A stretch of DNA of 64,000 nt from Sphingomonas phyllosphaerae (GCF_029623345.1 NZ_JAPYKH010000004.1:124001-188000); one strand, 5' to 3'; shown: positions 26,330 through 36,215, counted from the first letter of the stretch. Numbers and translations: made by a program. Notes: generated by a model not told the origin, from the letters alone.

Positions 26330-27919
26330 GTGGGCGCGCTTAGCGTGGGCGCGTCGCCCGGCAGTGTGATCGAGCCCGGTAGGTCCGGGATCGCCGCGCG
26401 CGGTTGGCGGGTCGACGAGGCGCGGCGTCGTGCGACGATCGACTCGCTCAACCTCGCCACGCTGCGCCGCTCGGCCGCGTTGCGCCAGATCACCGACTTC
26501 GCCGCGCAGCTGTGCGCTGCGCCTATCGCGCTGATCACGCTGATCGAGGAGGCCGACCAGACCTTCCTCGCGGCGACCGGCACCGACATGGACGGCACCA
26601 AGCGCTCCGAATCCTTCTGCGCGCACGCGATGTGGGAGGAGGACGTCACCGTCTTCCCCGACCTGACCGCGGACGAGCGCTTTCTCGGCAACCCGCTGCT
26701 GCGTGACCCGGGCGTGCGTTTCTACGCCGGAATGCCGCTGGTGGCCGACGACGGCGTCCCGCTCGGCGCTTTGTGCGTGCTCGATATGGCGCCGCGCCCG
26801 GAGGGACTGACGGCGTTGCAGCGCGACGGGCTGCGCGTACTCGCCGCCGACGTGATGGCGCGGCTGCGCGGCTCGCGCGACGACGCGGCGTGGCGCGAGG
26901 CCGCGGGCGAAGCACGCCGCGCTGCCGCCGAGAGCGAAACGCGCTTCCGCACGCTGGCGGACACGATGCCGCAGATGGTGTGGTCAACGCTGCCCGACGG
27001 CTATCACGATTATTATAACGCGCGCTGGTACGAGTTCACCGGCATGCCCGAGGGCACGACCGACGGCGACGAGTGGAACGGCGTGTTCCACCCCGACGAT
27101 CAGGCGCGCGCCTGGGCGGTGTGGCGCCACTCGCTCGAGACCGGCGAGGCCTATCAGATCGAGTATCGGCTGCGTCACGCCGACGGCACCTATCGCTGGG
27201 TGCTCGGCCGCGCGCTGCCGATCCGCGATCGCCACGGCGCGATCACGCGCTGGTTCGGTACCTGCACCGACATCCACGAGCAGAAATTGGCGCTTGAGGA
27301 GCGCGAGGTGGTCAGCCAGGAGCTGAGCCACCGCATCAAAAACATCTTCTCGGTGATCTCGGGGCTGATCCACTTCGCCGCGCGCGCGCATCCCGAGCTG
27401 GCGACCGTCGCCAACGACCTGCGCCAGCGTATCATCGCGCTGGGCCGCGCGCATGATTTCGTCCGGCCGCACAGCAACGAGTCCCGCCCAAACCGCGCGC
27501 AGGACAGCCTCCACGGCCTGCTCGGCGAGCTGTTCGCCCCGTATCAGCGCGTGGCGGGCGAGCGCATCACGATCAGTGGCGACGACGTCGCGGTCGACGA
27601 TCGCGCCGCCACGCCGCTCGCGCTGCTGTTCCACGAGCTCGCCACCAACGCGAGCAAATATGGCGCGCTGTCGGCCGAGCACGGCTGGATCGACCTCGCG
27701 GTGGCGCGCGGCGACGGCACGGTACGCCTCGACTGGCGCGAGCGCGACGGTCCTCCCCTCGACTTACCCCCGCCGGGGGGCGGCTTCGGCAGCCAGCTGA
27801 TCGAACTCAGCGCGGTGCGACAGCTCGGCGGCGCGGTGACGCGCACCTGGCATCCGGACGGGCTGGAGTTGGTGGTGACAGTGCCGCTGCCCGCGTTCAG
27901 CCGCGCCGCGGCCACCTGA
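26330..27919 (+). CDS. GAF-PAS histidine kinase of the HWE/HisKA_2 type
   Basis: Soluble sensor kinase. From the GTG at 26330 it has 529 residues: a GAF domain (about 30-180, LCAAPIALITLIEEADQTF through VPLGALCVLDM), a PAS domain with PAC (about 205-330, FRTLADTMPQMVWSTLPDG through WFGTCTDIHEQ), then a HisKA_2/HWE dimerisation box (ELSHRIKNIFSVISGL) and an HWE-type ATPase domain (LLFHELATNASKYGALS, RDGPPLDLPP, GFGSQLIEL). Such kinases sense light, redox or general stress. The start is uncertain: TTG 26240, GTG 26330, 26345 and 26366 are all in frame. It converges on and overlaps by 23 bases a single-domain response regulator gene, its likely partner. Confidence 0.85.
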   Translation: MGALSVGASPGSVIEPGRSGIAARGWRVDEARRRATIDSLNLATLRRSAALRQITDFAAQLCAAPIALITLIEEADQTFLAATGTDMDGTKRSESFCAHAMWEEDVTVFPDLTADERFLGNPLLRDPGVRFYAGMPLVADDGVPLGALCVLDMAPRPEGLTALQRDGLRVLAADVMARLRGSRDDAAWREAAGEARRAAAESETRFRTLADTMPQMVWSTLPDGYHDYYNARWYEFTGMPEGTTDGDEWNGVFHPDDQARAWAVWRHSLETGEAYQIEYRLRHADGTYRWVLGRALPIRDRHGAITRWFGTCTDIHEQKLALEEREVVSQELSHRIKNIFSVISGLIHFAARAHPELATVANDLRQRIIALGRAHDFVRPHSNESRPNRAQDSLHGLLGELFAPYQRVAGERITISGDDVAVDDRAATPLALLFHELATNASKYGALSAEHGWIDLAVARGDGTVRLDWRERDGPPLDLPPPGGGFGSQLIELSAVRQLGGAVTRTWHPDGLELVVTVPLPAFSRAAAT

Positions 27920-28298
27920 CGAACTCGGAAGGCGTCGCCGCATCGGCCGGCGCCATCTCGGTCGCGGTCAGCGCCGCACTGAGGATCGCCTCATCGTTGA
28001 ACGGCTTGCGAATATAGCCGAGCGCACTGCCGGGGTCGGTGATCTGCCCGGGGTTGGCCGTGACGAACACCACCTTGACGCCATATTCGCGCGCAATCCG
28101 CTCGGCGATCACGGGCCCGGTTGCGCCGTCGCGCAAGTTGACGTCGACGAAGGCGAACTGACAGCCCGGCGCGGCGCGATAAGCGCTCTCCGCATCCGCC
28201 GCGATCGCGGCGACCACGAATCCCGCGTCCTCAAGGATCCGCTCGAGGTCGAGCGCGACGAAGATCTCGTCCTCAACGATGAGCGCGGTGTTGGGCAT
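27897..28298 (-). CDS. Single-domain response regulator
   Basis: A 133-residue receiver-only protein. The acidic pocket is LIVEDE (7-12), the phospho-acceptor Asp52 in FAFVDVNLRDG, the switch Thr in VVFVTANPG and the lysine in YIRKPFND. With no output domain, it acts by protein contact or as a phosphate shuttle, as often seen beside HWE kinases in alphaproteobacteria. Its 3' end overlaps the 3' end of the kinase gene by 23 bases in convergent orientation. Which target it controls is unknown. Confidence 0.88.
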   Translation of the reverse strand: MPNTALIVEDEIFVALDLERILEDAGFVVAAIAADAESAYRAAPGCQFAFVDVNLRDGATGPVIAERIAREYGVKVVFVTANPGQITDPGSALGYIRKPFNDEAILSAALTATEMAPADAATPSEFVRWPRRG

Positions 28299-28343
28299 GA
28301 CGTCGCTTCGATTACTCCGGTGGTTGGCTCGGATTAACCCCGA

Positions 28344-28943
28344 TCAATCGGCAGGGTTCCGGCGCAGCAGGAAAACCGCATGCTCGGCGAGGAAGTTCGC
28401 CGCCGCACTGCCGGTGCGCTTGTCGCCCGACAGGAACCAGGCGTTTTCGGTCGCCACACCGCGCTCGGCGAGATGCGCGCGGAAATCGTCCACGGTGAGA
28501 TGGTGGATATTGGGGGTGTCGTACCAGCGCTCGGGCAGCAGCCGCGTCACCGGCATCCGGCCGCCCCACAGCAGCGACAACCGCACCCGCCAGTGCGCGA
28601 AGTTGGGGAAGCTGACGAAGGCGTGGCGCCCGATCCGCAGCAATTCGTCGAGCACACGGTCGGGCGCGCGCGCGGTTTGCAGCGTCTGGCTCAGGATGGC
28701 GTAGTCGAAGCTCTGGTCGGGATAGCCGGCGAGGTCGGTGTCGGCGTCGCCCTGGATCACCGACAGTCCGCGCGACACCGCGGCGGCGACGTTGCGCGGG
28801 TCGAGCTCGAGCCCGCGCGCGTCGACGCTTTTGGTGTCGCGCAGCGCCTTCATCAGCTCGCCGTCGCCGCAGCCGACGTCGAGCACGCGCGCGCCCGGCG
28901 GCACGTGCGCGGCGATGATCGCGAGATCGGGGCGCAGGCTCAC
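28344..28943 (-). CDS. metW: Methionine biosynthesis protein MetW
   Basis: A 199-residue SAM-methyltransferase-fold protein with motif [16 protein letters not shown] (about 20-34). In alphaproteobacteria and others MetW is encoded with MetX and is needed for, or stimulates, homoserine O-acetyltransferase activity. The start is GTG at 28943, overlapping the metX TGA (GTGA), so translation is coupled. Family and context agree fully. Confidence 0.93.
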   Translation of the reverse strand: MSLRPDLAIIAAHVPPGARVLDVGCGDGELMKALRDTKSVDARGLELDPRNVAAAVSRGLSVIQGDADTDLAGYPDQSFDYAILSQTLQTARAPDRVLDELLRIGRHAFVSFPNFAHWRVRLSLLWGGRMPVTRLLPERWYDTPNIHHLTVDDFRAHLAERGVATENAWFLSGDKRTGSAAANFLAEHAVFLLRRNPAD

Positions 28944-30070
28944 GCGCCGGTCCCGAGGAAGCCGCCGATCACGCGGTCGAGCTCGGCCGAATCCAGCAGG
29001 AAGGCGTCGTGGCCATAAGGGCTCGACAGCTCGACGAAGCTGGCGGGGGCTCTCGCCGCCACCAGTGCCTGGACGATCGCGCGCGACTCGGCGGTGGGGT
29101 ACAGCCAGTCGGTGTCGAAGCTGACGAGGCAGAAGCGCGCGCGCGCGGCGCGGAAAGCGTTGGCGAGCAGCCCACCATGCTCCTCGGCGAGGTCGAAATA
29201 ATCCATCGCGCGGGTGATGTAGAGATAGGAGTTGGCGTCGAACCGGTCGGTGAAGGCCAGGCCCTGGTGGCGCAGGTAGCTCTCCACCTGAAAATCGGCG
29301 TCGAAGCCGAACGACTTCTGCTCGCGCGCCTGGAGCCGTCGCCCGAACTTCTCGGTCAGCCCCGCTTCGGAGAGATAGGTGATGTGCGCCGCCATCCGCG
29401 CCACCGCCAGCCCCGCGGCGGGAGGCATGCCGTCGTAATAGTCACCACCCGCCCAATTCGGGTCGGCCATGATCGCCTGGCGCCCCACTTCGTGGAAGGC
29501 GATGTTCTGCGCGGTGTGGCGCGCGGTGGAGGCGATGACGAGACAGGCGTCGAGCCGCTCCGGGAAGGTCGCCGCCCAGCTCAGCGCCTGCATCCCGCCC
29601 ATCGATCCGCCCACCACTGCGGCGAGCCTCGCCACGCCGAGATGGTCGAGCAGCAGCGCCTGCGCGCGCACCATGTCGCGGATCGTGATGACCGGGAACG
29701 CCATCGCGTACGGCCGCCCGGTCGCCGCATCGGCGCTCGCCGGCCCCGAGCTGCCCATGCAGCTACCGAGCACGTTGGCGCAGATCACGAAGAAGCGGTC
29801 GGTATCGATCGGGCGGCCTGGGCCGACCATGCGCTGCCACCAGCCCGGCTTGCCGGTTCGCGGATGTGCCGAGGCAACGTGATGGTCGCCGGTGAGCGCG
29901 TGACAGATCAGCAGCGCGTTGCCGCCGTCGGGCGCGAGCGTGCCATAGGTCTCATAGGCGATCTCGACCGGCGCGAGCAGGGCGCCGCCGTCGAGCCGCA
30001 ACGGCCCCGGCAGCACGACGTGACGCGACAGGCCGAAGCGCTGGTCCAGCGAGGAGGGCGTGGTGAGCAT
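28940..30070 (-). CDS. metX: Homoserine O-acetyltransferase
   Basis: Acetylates (or in some members succinylates) L-homoserine in methionine biosynthesis. The 376-residue alpha/beta hydrolase has nucleophile Ser156 in [12 protein letters not shown], an oxyanion-region block ([19 protein letters not shown]) near 34-52 and catalytic His354 in [11 protein letters not shown]. Followed by metW with a 4-base overlap. The 104-base gap to the divergent transporter gene shows no SAM riboswitch that I can recognise. Acetyl versus succinyl preference cannot be told here. Confidence 0.93.
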   Translation of the reverse strand: MLTTPSSLDQRFGLSRHVVLPGPLRLDGGALLAPVEIAYETYGTLAPDGGNALLICHALTGDHHVASAHPRTGKPGWWQRMVGPGRPIDTDRFFVICANVLGSCMGSSGPASADAATGRPYAMAFPVITIRDMVRAQALLLDHLGVARLAAVVGGSMGGMQALSWAATFPERLDACLVIASTARHTAQNIAFHEVGRQAIMADPNWAGGDYYDGMPPAAGLAVARMAAHITYLSEAGLTEKFGRRLQAREQKSFGFDADFQVESYLRHQGLAFTDRFDANSYLYITRAMDYFDLAEEHGGLLANAFRAARARFCLVSFDTDWLYPTAESRAIVQALVAARAPASFVELSSPYGHDAFLLDSAELDRVIGGFLGTGA

Positions 30071-30174
30071 CGGGCAGCCGCTTTACCCGCGCCGCCCCGC
30101 CCAAGTCGAGCCGGACCCGCGCACGGCTGCGCCGCGTTGGCGTAGCGCGTCACCCCGACGCGGGGAGCCCCTTC

Positions 30175-31008
30175 ATGGCGGACGACGCCGCGGCGCGCGA
30201 GCGCGACATCGATCTCGATCCCGACGAGCGCGCCGCGGTGGAGCAGCGCCAGTCGGTCAGCCCGCGCGTGGTCCACGAGGTGATCCGCCGTGCCGGCGAC
30301 GAGGAGCTGGAACGGCCGAGCTGGTCGCTGGTCTGGTCGGGACTCGCGGGCGGGGTCGCAATCAGCGCCTCGATCCTGGGCAAGTCGCTGATCGCGCGCG
30401 ACCTGCCGGAGGCAGGCTGGACGCCGCTGGTGACCAGCGTCGGCTACACGCTCGGCTTCCTCGTGGTAATCCTCGGGCGACTTCAGCTTTTCACCGAGAG
30501 CACGCTGTCCGCGGTGATCCCGGTGGCGACCCATCCGAGCCTCGGCAATTTCGCGCGGCTGCTGCGGCTGTGGGCGCTGGTGTTCGGCACCAACCTGCTC
30601 GGCACGCTCCTGATCGCGGGACTGGTTCACTATCGCCTGATCGGCTCGCCCGAGGGCGGCGCGGCGATGCTGGAGACGTCGCGTGAGCTACTCGCGCATG
30701 ATTTCTGGGCGACGCTGCGGCTCGGCATCCCCGCCGGCTTCCTGATCGCGGCGGTGCCCTGGGCGCTGCCCTCGTCGCGCGGGCAGGAATTCTGGGTAGT
30801 GTTCCTGCTCACCTATTTCATCGCTTTGGGCGGTTTCGCGCATGTCGTGGCGGGCTCGGGCGAGGCGTGGCTGCTCGCCCTCGCGGGCGAGGTGAGCTTC
30901 ACGCACGCGCTCGTCGGGCTGATCTTGCCCGCGCTGATCGGCAACGTGATTGGCGGCACCGGGCTGTTCGCGCTGCTCGCGCACGCGCAGGTGCGCCAGG
31001 AGCTGTGA
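30175..31008 (+). CDS. Formate/nitrite transporter family protein
   Basis: A 277-residue membrane protein of the FNT family (FocA/NirC-like channels for small monovalent anions), though closer to the YfdC-type branch because of its long charged N-terminal extension (about 1-45). About six hydrophobic segments are visible (near 55-72, 83-105, 125-148, 175-197, 205-225, 233-262). The ATG at 30175 follows GGGGAG. It is divergent from metX and separated by 48 bases from hisC. The transported ion is not known. Confidence 0.82.
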   Translation: MADDAAARERDIDLDPDERAAVEQRQSVSPRVVHEVIRRAGDEELERPSWSLVWSGLAGGVAISASILGKSLIARDLPEAGWTPLVTSVGYTLGFLVVILGRLQLFTESTLSAVIPVATHPSLGNFARLLRLWALVFGTNLLGTLLIAGLVHYRLIGSPEGGAAMLETSRELLAHDFWATLRLGIPAGFLIAAVPWALPSSRGQEFWVVFLLTYFIALGGFAHVVAGSGEAWLLALAGEVSFTHALVGLILPALIGNVIGGTGLFALLAHAQVRQEL

Positions 31009-31056
31009 CGCCCCGCCCTCTTCCCCCGCCGCCTCACACCGGCTACCCGATCGCGC

Positions 31057-32205
31057 ATGAGTGACGCGCCCCGCCCCAAGTCCTGGATCATGGACATCGC
31101 CCCCTATGTTCCGGGGCGCTCCACCACTGACGACGGGCGCAAGGTCGCCAAGCTCAGCTCGAACGAGAACCCGCTCGGCACCTCGCCCGCGGCGCGCGCC
31201 GCCTTCGCCTCGGCGGCCGACTCGCTCGAACGCTATCCCGACGCGAGCGGAACGATCGTGCGCGAGGCGATCGCGGCGCGCTTCGGACTCGACCCGGCGC
31301 GGATCATCTACGGCAACGGCTCGGACGAGATCCTCCACCTCGCCGCGGGCGCCTTCGCCGGGCCGGGCGACGAGGTGATCTTCGTCCGCTACGGCTTCGC
31401 GGTGTACGAGATCGCGGCGCGGCGCGTCGGCGCCACCCCAGTGATCGCGCCCGATCGCGATTATGCCACCGACGTCGATGCGATCCTCGCCTGTGTCAGC
31501 GAGCGCACGCGCGTCGTCTACGTCGCCAACCCCAACAACCCGACCGGCACCTTCGCGCCGCGCGCCGAGATCGCGCGGCTCCACGCCGCGCTGCCGCCGA
31601 CGGTGCTGCTGGTGCTCGACCAGGCCTATGCCGAATATCTCGCCGACGAGGACGACGATGGCGGGCTCGAGCTCGCCGCAACCGCATCCAACGTGCTGGT
31701 GACGCGCACCTTCTCCAAAATCCACGGGCTCGCCGCGGAGCGCATCGGCTGGGGCTATGCGCATGCCGACATCGTCCAGGCGCTGCACCGCATCCGGCTG
31801 CCGTTCAACATGACCATCGGTGGCCAGCGCGCCGCCGTCGCCGCGATCCAGGATCGCGCGTTCGTCGAGCACACGCGCGCGCACAACGCGGTCTGGCGCG
31901 CCTGGTTCGTCGACGAGATCGCCAAGCTGGGCAACGCCGGGCTGCGCTCGATCCCGAGCGAGGCAAATTTCGTGCTGGTCGTGTTCGACGGCGCGCTGAC
32001 CGCGGAGACCGCCTACAAGGGGCTGATGGACGCGGGCTATATCGTCCGCTGGCTGCCCGGCCAAGGGCTCGCGCAGGGCCTGCGCATCACCATCGGCACC
32101 GAGGACGAGACGCGCGGCGTCGCCGCGGCGCTGCGCGCGCTGGTCGAGCGCGGCACCGCGCCGGTGCACGCAGAGGCGGCCGACGCCGGGATCGAGCGCG
32201 GCTGA
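31057..32205 (+). CDS. hisC: Histidinol-phosphate aminotransferase
   Basis: PLP-dependent class I/II aminotransferase, 382 residues. The PLP lysine is Lys221 in [24 protein letters not shown] (158-164) and the LDQAYAEY block (187-194) are the other PLP-binding signatures, and SSNENPLG is the N-terminal family motif. It converts imidazole-acetol phosphate to histidinol phosphate; many such enzymes also act on aromatic amino-acid precursors, which fits the coupled prephenate dehydrogenase gene. Its TGA overlaps the tyrA ATG (TGATG). An accessory broad-specificity role is possible because no other his genes are present. Confidence 0.92.
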   Translation: MSDAPRPKSWIMDIAPYVPGRSTTDDGRKVAKLSSNENPLGTSPAARAAFASAADSLERYPDASGTIVREAIAARFGLDPARIIYGNGSDEILHLAAGAFAGPGDEVIFVRYGFAVYEIAARRVGATPVIAPDRDYATDVDAILACVSERTRVVYVANPNNPTGTFAPRAEIARLHAALPPTVLLVLDQAYAEYLADEDDDGGLELAATASNVLVTRTFSKIHGLAAERIGWGYAHADIVQALHRIRLPFNMTIGGQRAAVAAIQDRAFVEHTRAHNAVWRAWFVDEIAKLGNAGLRSIPSEANFVLVVFDGALTAETAYKGLMDAGYIVRWLPGQGLAQGLRITIGTEDETRGVAAALRALVERGTAPVHAEAADAGIERG

Positions 32206-33113
32206 TGCTGCCGTTCAGCCGCGTCACCGTCATCGGGCTCGGGCTGATCGGCTCGTCGGTGGCGCGCGCGGTGCGCCAGTATCTGCCGACGGTGCGGCTC
32301 ACCGGACATGACGCCAGCGCAGAGGTGCGCGAGACCGCGCGGCGGGTCGATCTGGTCGACGACGTCGCCGACAGCGCTGCCGCGGCGGTGACCGACGCCG
32401 ATCTCGTCATCCTGTGCGTGCCGGTCGGCGCGATGGGCGCGGTCGCCGCCGAGATCGCCGAGGAGCTGCCCGCTGACGCGATCGTCAGCGACGTCGGCAG
32501 CTGCAAGACCGCGGTGGCGCAGGCGCTCGCCGCGGTGCTGCCGCCCGAGCGCGTCGTGCCCGCGCACCCGGTGGCAGGGACCGAGCAGAGCGGCCCCGAG
32601 GCGGGCTTCGCCTCCTTGTTCCGCGGCCGCTGGTGCATCGTCACCCCGCTGGCGGAGAGCGATCCGCTGGCGGTGGCGCGGGTCGAGGAATTCTGGCACC
32701 GCCTCGGCGCCGACGTCGAGCGGATGGCGCCCGACCACCATGATCGCGTGCTGGCGGTGACGAGCCACCTGCCGCACCTGATCGCCTATACGATCGTCGG
32801 CACCGCGGATGATCTCGGCCAGGTCACCGAATCGGAGGTGATCAAATTCTCCGCCGGCGGCTTTCGCGACTTCACCCGCATCGCCGCGTCCGACCCGGTG
32901 ATGTGGCGCGACGTCTTCCTCGCCAACAAGGAGGCGGTGCTGGAGATGCTCCAGCGCTTCAGCGAGGATCTCAGCCAGCTGCAGCGCGCGATCCGCTGGG
33001 GTGACGGCGACGCGCTGTACGACCGTTTCGCGCGGACGCGCGCGATCCGCCGGTCGATCGTCGACCAGGGCCAGGACGACGCCGCCGCCGACTTCGGCCG
33101 CCGGCACGACTGA
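32205..33113 (+). CDS. tyrA: Prephenate/arogenate dehydrogenase family protein
   Basis: NAD(P)-dependent oxidative decarboxylase of tyrosine biosynthesis, 302 residues. The Rossmann motif VIGLGLIGSSVARA is at about 7-20, the catalytic-region histidine in HPVAGTEQSGPEAG near 120-133, and a second conserved histidine block DHHDRVLAVTSHLPHL near 175-190. The overlap with hisC suggests that the aminotransferase supplies or uses the aromatic intermediate. Prephenate versus arogenate preference cannot be decided from sequence. Confidence 0.9.
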   Translation: MLPFSRVTVIGLGLIGSSVARAVRQYLPTVRLTGHDASAEVRETARRVDLVDDVADSAAAAVTDADLVILCVPVGAMGAVAAEIAEELPADAIVSDVGSCKTAVAQALAAVLPPERVVPAHPVAGTEQSGPEAGFASLFRGRWCIVTPLAESDPLAVARVEEFWHRLGADVERMAPDHHDRVLAVTSHLPHLIAYTIVGTADDLGQVTESEVIKFSAGGFRDFTRIAASDPVMWRDVFLANKEAVLEMLQRFSEDLSQLQRAIRWGDGDALYDRFARTRAIRRSIVDQGQDDAAADFGRRHD

Positions 33114-33252
33114 GGGCACCTCCTCCGACAGAGAGCCGTTCTGCTGAATCCGTTTCAGCCTCCACCGGCCCGCAAGCGCCACGGTGTCAGGATGTGCGGC
33201 GCGGTGTATCCTGAGACGAGCTCTGGAGGACGCCAACGGTCACAATCGACGT

Positions 33253-33960
33253 CTAGGCCGCACCGGTGCTCGCAGACCCCGTGTTCAGCGCATTGATCGC
33301 CGCATGCACGCGTGCCTCGATCTCGCGGCGCGGCAGACCGGGCGGGATCGGCTCACCGAGCAGGATCGTCACCTCGCCCGGTGTCACCGTGCCGCGCCGC
33401 AACCCGAGCCGTCCGCTATCGAGCGCGATCGGCACCACCGGATAGCCCAGCGCCTTGTACAGCCCGGCGAACCCCGAACGCAGCGGCGGCGCCTCGCCGT
33501 GCGGCACGCGGGTGCCCTCGGGATAGACGATCACCGAGCGCCGTGCCGCGCGCGCCACCTTCGCGTCGCGCACCATTTGGCGCAGCGCGCCGGCCGAGGC
33601 CTCGCGATCGACCGGAATGCCGCCATAGACCCGCGTCGCATAGCCCCAGAAAGGGATGCGCCACAGCTCGCGCTTGAGCACCACCGCCGGGCCGCGCAGC
33701 AGCGGCTGGAGCTCGACCGTCTCGTACATCGCCTCGTGCTTGACCGCGTAAAGCACCGGCCCGGCAGGCAGCTCGCCCACCAGCCGCGGACGGACGCGGA
33801 GAAAGGTCGCGGCCGCCCAGCGATGATAATAGGACCATACGTGCGCGTAAGGGATCATCGCGCGCTGGCCGAACAGCGCGACGATCGGCACGACCAGCAC
33901 GATCGGTACCGAGCCGGCGTAGAACACCAGCCGGAAGAGCCAGGATCTCAGCGCGTTCAC
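33253..33960 (-). CDS. 1-acyl-sn-glycerol-3-phosphate acyltransferase family protein
   Basis: PlsC-like acyltransferase for phospholipid synthesis, 235 residues from the GTG at 33960, which overlaps the stop of the YdcF gene (GTGA). One N-terminal transmembrane segment (about 4-28). Motif I appears as KHEAMYETVEL, i.e. H-x4-E instead of the textbook H-x4-D; the motif with VYPEGTR near 150 is standard. The glutamate variant is common in alphaproteobacterial members. Last gene of the minus-strand ftsE-ftsX-ydcF-plsC run. Confidence 0.88.
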   Translation of the reverse strand: MNALRSWLFRLVFYAGSVPIVLVVPIVALFGQRAMIPYAHVWSYYHRWAAATFLRVRPRLVGELPAGPVLYAVKHEAMYETVELQPLLRGPAVVLKRELWRIPFWGYATRVYGGIPVDREASAGALRQMVRDAKVARAARRSVIVYPEGTRVPHGEAPPLRSGFAGLYKALGYPVVPIALDSGRLGLRRGTVTPGEVTILLGEPIPPGLPRREIEARVHAAINALNTGSASTGAA

Positions 33961-34496
33961 CGTCTCATCCGCTCCCACCCCAGCACCACCGCGCGCAGCA
34001 GCAGCTTGTTATACTCGTTGACCGCCTGCGCCAGTGTCGGCTCGCTCGGCACGCCTTCGACCGCGACGCTCACCGAGGTGCCGAGCGCGGCGGCGAGCTC
34101 CAGCGCGGCGCGGCGGGCGTGCCAGTCGGAGGTGACCAGCCGGATCGAGCGATAGCCATGCGCCTTGACCCAGACAGCGGTCTCCTCGGCGTTGCCGCGC
34201 GTGTCGACCGCCTCGGCACCGAGGTCGACGCAGCAGGCGAAGGTGCCGGCATGGCCGCTGATGCGCGCGAGATCGGCGCGCGTGACGCCCGGCGCGGTGC
34301 CGGTCACCAGCATGCGCCGCGCGCGATGCTGCTCCAGCAGGTCGAGACCGCGCGCGATCCGCCCCGCCGCCCCGGTCGGCACCACAATCGCGTCGGTGCG
34401 CAGCGCCGCGTCGGGGGTGCCCGGCAGCGCCAGCATGAACAATGCGAAGCCCAGCGCCCAGCCGAGCAGCGCCAGCGCGGCCAGCCGCTTGATCAC
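33957..34496 (-). CDS. YdcF family protein (DUF218)
   Basis: A 179-residue membrane-anchored protein of the YdcF/SanA-like DUF218 family, with a TM segment at about 5-26 and the domain motifs TDAIVVPTGAAGRIARGLDLL (about 33-53), LVTGTAPGV, and RLVTSDWHARRAALE near 138-152. The biochemical role is unsettled; relatives are linked to envelope synthesis, which suits its place between ftsX and plsC. Start GTG at 34496 overlaps the ftsX stop. Confidence 0.85.
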   Translation of the reverse strand: MIKRLAALALLGWALGFALFMLALPGTPDAALRTDAIVVPTGAAGRIARGLDLLEQHRARRMLVTGTAPGVTRADLARISGHAGTFACCVDLGAEAVDTRGNAEETAVWVKAHGYRSIRLVTSDWHARRAALELAAALGTSVSVAVEGVPSEPTLAQAVNEYNKLLLRAVVLGWERMRR

Positions 34497-35365
34497 AGCG
34501 TTCGTGCCAGCGCGTGGGTGACGGTGCGGCGTGCCACCAGCGCCGCGAAGCCGACGAAGGCGAAGGGCAGCGCCGCGAGCACGCCCCAGCCCTGCGCGCC
34601 GAGCGCGACGGCGTCGCCGAGCGCGCCGCTACCCGCGGCGAAAGGGCGCACCAGCAGTGCTGTAGCCGCGCCGGCGGATGCGGTCGCGACCAGCGCGGCG
34701 GTTGCGGCATCGCGTGCGACGCGGCGCTGGAACAGACCCGCAACCTGGATATCGGTCGCACCGAGCCCGTGGATCACCGCGATCGTCGCGCGGTGCGCCT
34801 CCAGCCCGGCCCGCGCGGCGAGTACCACCACCGCAGCGCTGGCAGCCACCATCAGCGCCGCGGCAGCGGCGGCGACCACCGCGGCGACGCGCAGCAGCCG
34901 CGCCAGCGGCGCCACCGCGGCGCCGTGCGAGTCGATCACGGCGCTTGGCGCGGCGCGGCGCAGCACCGCGCGCGCCGTCGCGAGCGCGTCGTCGCCGGGT
35001 GCGAGCTCGAGATCGATCAGTTCGGGCATCGGCAGGTCGGGATCGTCCGCCGCGCTGCCGAGCCAGGGCGCCACCAGCTTCTCCAGTTCGGCGCGCGGTA
35101 CCGCGCGCGCGCTCGTCACCGCGGACGAGGAGCGCAGCGCCGCCAGCGCGCGCGCCGCCGCCGCCGTGCGCGCGACGGGATCGGCATCGGTGAGCTGCAC
35201 CGTCGCGCGACCGCTCAGCCGCGCGCCCAGCGCCGCCGCGCCGCGTCCCGCGCCGATCCCCGCCGCCGCCGCGAGCAGCGTCATGAACAGCATGATGGCG
35301 AGCACGCCCACCATCGCGCGCCCGGCGCGCGTCGGGTCGAGCACGCGGGCGATCGCCGTGCTCAT
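34493..35365 (-). CDS. ftsX: Cell division protein FtsX-like permease
   Basis: A 290-residue FtsX-type membrane protein: TM1 at about 20-42, an extracytoplasmic domain (about 45-160), then three TM segments near 165-190, 213-240 and 255-280. With FtsE it forms an ABC-type complex that regulates septal peptidoglycan hydrolysis during division. The ATG at 35365 overlaps the ftsE TGA (ATGA). It is alanine-rich and diverged in sequence, but size, topology and gene order are diagnostic. Confidence 0.88.
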   Translation of the reverse strand: MSTAIARVLDPTRAGRAMVGVLAIMLFMTLLAAAAGIGAGRGAAALGARLSGRATVQLTDADPVARTAAAARALAALRSSSAVTSARAVPRAELEKLVAPWLGSAADDPDLPMPELIDLELAPGDDALATARAVLRRAAPSAVIDSHGAAVAPLARLLRVAAVVAAAAAALMVAASAAVVVLAARAGLEAHRATIAVIHGLGATDIQVAGLFQRRVARDAATAALVATASAGAATALLVRPFAAGSGALGDAVALGAQGWGVLAALPFAFVGFAALVARRTVTHALARTL

Positions 35366-36102
35366 GCCATGCTCACCCGCGCCGGCGGGAAGCGCAGCGC
35401 GCCGGTCGGGTCGAGCAAACGCCCGTCGGCCAGCCGCATCAGCTGCGCGGCCTTCACCTGTCGCAGCAGCTGCGGGTCGTGCGTCGCCACCACCACCGTG
35501 GTGCCGAGACCGTTCAGCGAGGTGAACAATTGCATCAGCCGATCGGCCATCGCCTCGTCGACGTTGCCGGTGGGCTCATCGGCCAGCAGCAGCTCGGGCC
35601 GCCCCGCTACGGCGCGCGCAATCGCGACCCGTTGCTGCTCGCCGCCCGAGAGCGTCACGGGCCGGGCCGTGGCACGGTGTGACAGGCCGACCCAGGCGAG
35701 CATCTCGTGCACCGCCTCGGCGACGTCGGACTCGTCGGCCCCGGCGATGCGCAGCGGCAGCGCCACGTTGTCGGCGATGCTGAGGTGCGGCACGAGGCGG
35801 AAGTCCTGGTAGACCACGCCGATGCGGCGGCGGAACCCGGGCATGCGCGCGCGCGGCAGCGTCACCACATCCTCGCCGAACAGCCGGATGATGCCGCGGC
35901 TCGGGCGCTGCGCGAGGTAGAGCAGGCTCAGCAGCGAGGTCTTGCCCGCGCCGCTCGCGCCGGTGAGGAAATAGAATTCGCCGGGCGCGAGCGCGAAGCT
36001 GACGTCGCGCAGCACCTCCTCGCCCTGGCCGTAGCGCAGCCCGACATTCTCGAACTGGACGATCCCCGCCACCCGGCCGCTCACCACCTCTCGCCTGCGC
36101 AT
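35362..36102 (-). CDS. ftsE: Cell division ATP-binding protein FtsE
   Basis: ABC ATPase of the FtsEX complex, 246 residues. Walker A GASGAGKTS (about 49-57), signature LSGGEQQR (about 151-158), Walker B LLLADEPTG (about 171-179) and NVD D-loop; the Q-loop reads VYQDFRL. The ATG at 36102 follows GGGGGAG; a GTG ten codons in is an alternative. First gene of a minus-strand run in which every neighbour overlaps by four bases. Confidence 0.93.
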   Translation of the reverse strand: MRRREVVSGRVAGIVQFENVGLRYGQGEEVLRDVSFALAPGEFYFLTGASGAGKTSLLSLLYLAQRPSRGIIRLFGEDVVTLPRARMPGFRRRIGVVYQDFRLVPHLSIADNVALPLRIAGADESDVAEAVHEMLAWVGLSHRATARPVTLSGGEQQRVAIARAVAGRPELLLADEPTGNVDEAMADRLMQLFTSLNGLGTTVVVATHDPQLLRQVKAAQLMRLADGRLLDPTGALRFPPARVSMA

Positions 36103-36215
36103 CGCTCCCCCGCCATCGCACGCGTGCCCGCGCGCATCAAGCAGGCGACGGGCCGCTTGCCTCAGGTGGCTCGCACGTGCTTAGAATCGCGATCAGTTCC
36201 TGCCGGTGGCCCGCC

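Noticed and set aside
30071..30174. SAM riboswitch before metX
   Set aside because: I could not find the conserved pseudoknot segments of SAM-II or SAM/SAH types; only a short hairpin is visible on the minus strand.
30688..32169. 493-codon open frame antisense to hisC
   Set aside because: Overlaps a certain gene entirely and has the low-complexity composition of a shadow frame.
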